The notes beneath the pieces are model-generated. The model worked only from the letters and a program-made list of their open reading frames with translations, was not told the DNA's origin and searched no databases. Shown in pieces: positions 49,921 through 53,222 of a DNA stretch of 53,222 nucleotides; position 1 is the stretch's first letter, and each line of letters opens with the position of its first letter. Position numbers and translations under genes: made by a program. This DNA comes from Azovibrio restrictus (GTDB lineage: Bacteria; Bacteroidota; Bacteroidia; Chitinophagales; Chitinophagaceae): the NCBI GenBank assembly GCA_029255605.1, contig JANLJF010000061.1, positions 1-53,222 of the forward strand, written 5' to 3'.

Positions 49921-49946
49921 AAAGCCGCAGTTCTCGCTGCGGCTTT
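49921..49946. terminator. Bidirectional hairpin AAAGCCGCAG/CTGCGGCTTT
   Basis: Ten-base perfect arms at 49921-49930 and 49937-49946 around TTCTCG lie between two convergent gene ends, with A and T tracts on both sides. Confidence 0.88.
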
Positions 49947-49969
49947 GCGTATATAGAAGTGATAGTGTA

Positions 49970-50740
49970 CTACATATCGTCATCTTCCTCTTCGTCTTCA
50001 TCATCGCTGTCTTCGTCGTCTTCCATATCTTCATCATCTTCCTCTTCCTCTTCGTCTTCCTCATCTTCATCCTCTTCTGCCGCTTGTATATTGATGTCGT
50101 TCTCGGCTATTGCGGTCAGGTTTTCATCGGTATCTTTTTCTTCCTGCAGGGTCATGCCCAGCAGTTCCTTAGCATCTTCCAGGCCCAGTGTGGCGGCCAG
50201 TTGCGCAAGGCCGCCATAGGTGGCTATTTCGTAGTGTTCTACCTTTTGTGCCGCCATTATCAGCGCTACATCGCGGGTGGCCGTACCTTTTTCCGTTTCT
50301 TCTATAATGCTTTGTGCCTCTTTGGTAAGGCCTTCCATCGCATCACATTTCTTGGCTTTAGCAGGTTCGCCCATTATTTCAAATACCTGTTCCAGGCGCT
50401 GTATTTGTTCTTCTGTTTGTGCCAGGTGTTCTTCAAAGGCGGTTTTCAGTTCTTCAGATGTTGCAGCCCTTTGCATTTTAGGCAGTGCTTTGGTCAGGTG
50501 TTTTTCGGCCCAGTAAATATCCTTCAGGCTATCTATAAAAAACTCCCGCAGCATGCTTTGGTCATCCATAGATTGCATGCGCGATGCGCTTTTTTTAGGT
50601 GCGGCTTTTTTGGCAGCCGCTTTTTTAGGTGCAGCTTTCTTAGGCATGGCGCGCTTGGTAGCGGTGGCAGCTTTTCTCGGAGCTGATTTCTTAGCAGGTG
50701 TCTTGCTTTTTTTAGCAGCAGCTTTTTTTGCGGTTTTCAT
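49970..50740 (-). CDS. YciE/DUF892 ferritin-like protein with basic and acidic tails
   Basis: The 256 residues form three parts. Residues 1-52 are a histone-H1-like Lys/Ala/Pro tail (KKAAAKKSKTPAKKSAPRKA and more). Residues about 60-210 are a DUF892 ferritin-like bundle (LREFFIDSLKDIYWAEKHLTKALPKM; FEEHLAQTEEQIQRLEQVFE; VEHYEIATYGGL; LQEEKDTDENL) with the expected Glu/His metal positions. Residues 213-256 are almost all Asp/Glu. DUF892 proteins are stress-induced. The basic tail suggests DNA binding as in tailed Dps proteins; the acidic tail could fold back on it. It has an upstream TGGCATA element. Confidence 0.93.
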   Translation of the reverse strand: MKTAKKAAAKKSKTPAKKSAPRKAATATKRAMPKKAAPKKAAAKKAAPKKSASRMQSMDDQSMLREFFIDSLKDIYWAEKHLTKALPKMQRAATSEELKTAFEEHLAQTEEQIQRLEQVFEIMGEPAKAKKCDAMEGLTKEAQSIIEETEKGTATRDVALIMAAQKVEHYEIATYGGLAQLAATLGLEDAKELLGMTLQEEKDTDENLTAIAENDINIQAAEEDEDEEDEEEEEDDEDMEDDEDSDDEDEEEDDDM

Positions 50741-50790
50741 AAAGCGTATCGTTTAATTTTTTTTTGTGTAAATGGAGATATGGAACACGT

Positions 50791-50807
50791 GTTAAAAACT
50801 TATGCCA
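50791..50807 (-). promoter_or_regulatory. Stress-island element E, TGGCATAAGTTTTTAAC
   Basis: It is read on the minus strand and begins 67 bases before the ferritin-like start. The head and T-run equal elements A and D. Confidence 0.5.
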
Positions 50808-50846
50808 CAGCATATCATTTTTTTATTACCGCAGGATAAAAACGGC

Positions 50847-50864
50847 TGGCACGACTTTTTACTA
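50847..50864 (+). promoter_or_regulatory. Stress-island element F, TGGCACGACTTTTTACTA
   Basis: It begins 54 bases before ATG 50901. CTGGCACG matches the sigma-54 -24 consensus fully. It faces away from element E across 40 bases. Confidence 0.5.
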
Positions 50865-50900
50865 CCTACTGTGCAGACGACCGATAAATACAGGTAATTT

Positions 50901-51713
50901 ATGAAACCGCATACAGATAACATGGCTTTGAGATGGTGGGTACTGGTGATAGCTATCGTAAACCCCGTCTTTGCTTATATAGCCAATGCTACCGGTATTA
51001 CGCCCCGCAGCATTGCCGATGTATCTATGAAATATGATACCTACTTCATGCCCGCAGGCTATGCCTTTTCCATCTGGGGGCTTATCTACCTGTCTTTCCT
51101 GGTATATGCCATTTACCAATTGCTGCCTGCACAGCGCCGCCGTACGGTGTACGACAGGCTGGCTGTACCATTTATAGTTACCAACCTGCTGGGTATGGCC
51201 TGGCAAATTGCTTTTACAAATGAACTGCTGACACTTGGCACCGTCATCATAGCGGCTATGCTGGTGTGTTCCATCATATTGTATGCTACCGTGCGCACCT
51301 GCATTATGCAGGAAATATGCATGTACTGGCTATCAGTGCCATTTAGCCTGTATATGGGCTGGCTATCGGTGGCCAATATAGCCAATGCGGCCACATGGCT
51401 CACCTGGATGGGGTGGAATGGTGGCAGCCTAACCCCCCTGCAGTGGGCAGTGGTGATGGTATTTTCAGCCGGGGGGCTGGGGCTTGTCATCAGCCTGTAT
51501 TTTAAAGATTGGGTATATCCGCTGGTGATAGCATGGGCCTGTTTTGCCATCAGTGTAAGCGCACAATTTACCAGCCGTGTGCTGGCGACTGATTCGGTAA
51601 TAGTAGCATTGCTATCCATGCTGTGTTCGGCAGCGGTGGGCGTATGGCAATACCTGCATTATAAGGCACATCATATGATTAACACACACAAACCGGGGCA
51701 ACATGCTCATTAA
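50901..51713 (+). CDS. TspO-like tryptophan-rich membrane protein
   Basis: The 270 residues have about seven hydrophobic segments. The sequence MPAGYAFSIWGLIYLSFLVYAIYQ fits the motif of TspO/MBR-related tryptophan-rich sensory proteins, though this member is longer than classical five-helix TspO. A second Trp-rich region reads WLTWMGWNGGSLTPLQWAVV. TspO proteins bind porphyrins and are linked to stress and light responses. The first ATG is used; 50922 is an alternative. A 32-residue membrane protein gene follows after 15 bases. Confidence 0.75.
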   Translation: MKPHTDNMALRWWVLVIAIVNPVFAYIANATGITPRSIADVSMKYDTYFMPAGYAFSIWGLIYLSFLVYAIYQLLPAQRRRTVYDRLAVPFIVTNLLGMAWQIAFTNELLTLGTVIIAAMLVCSIILYATVRTCIMQEICMYWLSVPFSLYMGWLSVANIANAATWLTWMGWNGGSLTPLQWAVVMVFSAGGLGLVISLYFKDWVYPLVIAWACFAISVSAQFTSRVLATDSVIVALLSMLCSAAVGVWQYLHYKAHHMINTHKPGQHAH

Positions 51714-51728
51714 AACCAATTCTATAAG

Positions 51729-51827
51729 ATGAACAAGGTGGTAAGTATACTGGCGATATTTTTTATGGTAGCATGGTTGCTGGTGGTGTTTGGCACTACC
51801 TGCATGGCATTTTTCAGGGTGCTGTAA
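51729..51827 (+). CDS. Mini membrane protein, one hydrophobic helix
   Basis: The 32 residues read MNKVVSILAIFFMVAWLLVV, then FGTTCMAFFRVL: one transmembrane helix with a Lys before it and an Arg after. The start lies 15 bases after the stop of the TspO-like gene, so the two are probably co-transcribed. It may be a subunit or regulator of that protein. It is short, so chance cannot be excluded, but position, start codon and hydrophobicity fit a real gene. Confidence 0.55.
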   Translation: MNKVVSILAIFFMVAWLLVVFGTTCMAFFRVL

Positions 51828-51854
51828 AATTCAAGTATTTGCATACTACGCACG

Positions 51855-51870
51855 TGGTAAATGTGTTATA
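51855..51870 (+). promoter_or_regulatory. TGGTAAATGTGTTATA element
   Basis: It begins 42 bases before ATG 51897. It is a weaker relative of the TGGYA elements. TATATTTA just downstream is an alternative -7 box. Confidence 0.3.
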
Positions 51871-51896
51871 TTTAAATAACACACACCCGCTTTGCT

Positions 51897-53021
51897 ATGC
51901 GTACTTTTTTATGCTTTATACTGTTATCAACTACCATTGCTGCTTATGCTCAGCGTAATGAATTAGGATTCGGCGGTGGCTTTTTTCAGCCGGTTACTTC
52001 TATGGCCAGGAATGCCAACTATAGCGCTTATCGTGGCGGTGTAGGTTATCTCCTGTTCGACCATAACTTCAATCGCAAACCAAGGCACTTATTTCTTTCT
52101 GTTGGTGTGCGGGCCAATATGTTCATCTTTAAAGAAAAGGACACAAGGAATAGGGATAAGATAAATCATGTATGGCCAATGATAGCTGTGCCCGTAGGGC
52201 TCCATTACCGATCACATACGGTGGGTAACAGCTTGCGTTTTGGTGTAGCTATAGGGCCTTCGGTTTCCATGTTTCCGGGGGCTGATGACGCAAGCGGCGC
52301 TGTGGGCGGGCTTGCAGAAGCATATGCCGGGTACACTTTAAATCATACTACTTTATCTGTACGTACTATAAGGCCGTTGGCAGTATTCACTTCGGAAACA
52401 CGCAATCAATACAAAGGCACGGCTCTTTCTCTGGATGTGAAATTTGACATTGCGGGCAGTGCGGGAAAACGACCTGCGCAGCGCGACAGTGTAGTTATAG
52501 CACGCAAAAAGAATAACCCTAAGGCAGAAGCGGGAGTAGCATACGGCATATATATCCCCTTCAACAGGCAGCCATCCAGTGGCAGGGAGAAATATCCTGA
52601 ACCGGGTACAGTTGGCATGCTGATGATAGAAGGGATATTTGATAGGAAAGAACGTGGGCTGCACTTTATGATTGGGGCTAACCTGCAAGGGTTCTGGGGC
52701 GATGGTGGTAATATATTGAGCCTGGGCGGCCGTTTGGGTGCAGGCTATACATTGCCTGCTGGCAGCAGTAGGATAAGGGTAGGTGTGCAAGCCGGCCCGC
52801 AGGTAACGGCATCTAAGAGATATATGGAAAACGCAGGCTGGCTTCAAACCGATGCCTATGCCAATATACTGATAGCAAAACGGGCTTCTATAGGGGCACG
52901 CTATATACTACCGTTAAATGCAATGATAGGCTCTGTGCAAACTGAGAATGGCCGGCAGTGGGCGGACTATAACCTGCAGGGTATTATGCTGGAATGTAAA
53001 TGGCGTGTAAGCCGCAGATAG
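51897..53021 (+). CDS. Outer-membrane beta-barrel protein
   Basis: The 374 residues have a signal peptide (MRTFLCFILLSTTIAAYAQ) and two similar barrel-like halves, each with Gly-rich amphipathic strands (LGFGGGFFQPVT; RHLFLSVGVRANMFIF; SLRFGVAIGPSVSMF, then LHFMIGANLQGFWG; SLGGRLGAGYTLP; RIRVGVQAGPQVTA). A middle stretch (ARKKNNPKAEAGVAYG) may separate them. The layout suggests either one large barrel or an internal duplication. The function is unknown. Confidence 0.72.
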   Translation: MRTFLCFILLSTTIAAYAQRNELGFGGGFFQPVTSMARNANYSAYRGGVGYLLFDHNFNRKPRHLFLSVGVRANMFIFKEKDTRNRDKINHVWPMIAVPVGLHYRSHTVGNSLRFGVAIGPSVSMFPGADDASGAVGGLAEAYAGYTLNHTTLSVRTIRPLAVFTSETRNQYKGTALSLDVKFDIAGSAGKRPAQRDSVVIARKKNNPKAEAGVAYGIYIPFNRQPSSGREKYPEPGTVGMLMIEGIFDRKERGLHFMIGANLQGFWGDGGNILSLGGRLGAGYTLPAGSSRIRVGVQAGPQVTASKRYMENAGWLQTDAYANILIAKRASIGARYILPLNAMIGSVQTENGRQWADYNLQGIMLECKWRVSRR

Positions 53022-53142
53022 GCAAAAGGTACGCAACACACCCTTTTATTTGTCGTATTCGCACAGTGTGTATGTATACATGCTGCTCTAATTTTACAAC
53101 TGTAAAAACACACTATTCTTTACGTTTTAAAACAGATGTACT

Positions 53143-53222
53143 ATGAAAAAGACACGCATTCTTTATAGGTTATTTACAGGCTTATGTGCCTTTATGATGC
53201 TAGGTGCGGCGATACCGGAGCT
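53143..53222 (+). CDS. DoxX-like membrane protein, 3' partial
   Basis: The frame starts MKKTRILYRLFTGLCAFMML and continues GAAIPE to the window edge. This resembles the first helix of DoxX-like four-helix membrane proteins of Bacteroidota, which begin MKKTKILYW-FTGL and have an A-IP- element. Only 26 residues are visible, so the call rests on the N-terminal pattern. Confidence 0.55.
   Translation, partial: MKKTRILYRLFTGLCAFMMLGAAIPE

Noticed and set aside
49978-50090. Trinucleotide-repeat tract on the plus strand, seen as a long poly-Ser frame
   Set aside because: It is the reverse of the Asp/Glu-rich tail of the ferritin-like gene; not a separate gene or satellite.

Overview
The window looks like a chromosomal segment of a Bacteroidota bacterium, most likely of the Chitinophagaceae type. 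The evidence is five secreted proteins with type IX secretion (T9SS) C-terminal sorting domains, a TonB-dependent receptor with a carboxypeptidase-like N-terminal domain, many small outer-membrane beta-barrels and lipoproteins, promoters of the TTTG-N20-TAnnTTTG type, and medium GC. No tRNA, rRNA, CRISPR array, prophage or insertion sequence was recognised. Both ends are cut inside genes.

Layout. 1-2.1 kb: two tandem sensor-like proteins that end in a kinase H-box but lack an ATPase domain, then a divergent membrane protein/HxlR regulator pair. 2.2-8.4 kb (mostly minus): a T9SS protein, a TonB-dependent receptor, ribulose-phosphate 3-epimerase and a Cys-rich secreted protein. 8.5-11.6 kb (plus): a small outer-membrane protein, a TPR lipoprotein and two coupled secreted proteins. 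11.6-14.7 kb: ECF sigma factor with a membrane partner, then a Fur-family regulator divergent from a thioredoxin-reductase-like flavoprotein, with two palindromes between them. 14.8-25.3 kb: a T9SS propeller-like protein, a GAF histidine kinase and two very large adjacent T9SS proteins built from SBBP and Ig-like repeats. 25.4-30.9 kb: a DHFR-like protein, a copper pair (His-rich outer-membrane protein plus a 19-Cys four-helix protein), a TPR sensor with an orphan H-box, and a PadR/membrane-protein operon. 31-43.8 kb: mixed small genes, including VOC, M90 peptidase, nucleoid-associated protein, DinB and lipoproteins.

43.8-51.8 kb is the most coherent region. It is a stress-type island coding for DUF2383, DUF4142, an SDR, a DUF5670 (lmo0937-type) mini membrane protein, an Asn/Gln-rich disordered protein, DUF3606, a lone response regulator, and a YciE-like ferritin with a histone-like basic tail and an acidic tail. 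A TspO-like membrane protein follows.

The strongest unexplained signal is a shared upstream element, TGGYAY followed in the island by a T-run. In most cases it lies 42-47 bases before the start codon. It resembles the -24 half of a sigma-54 promoter, with an unusual -12 half. It precedes six transcription units in the island and several outside it, so it may mark one regulon. Other regulatory signals are a possible ECF promoter, a LytTR-like repeat array, Fur-, PadR- and HxlR-type operator candidates, and promoters placed so close to start codons that the messages would be nearly leaderless. Three membrane mini-genes of 32-55 codons are also annotated.
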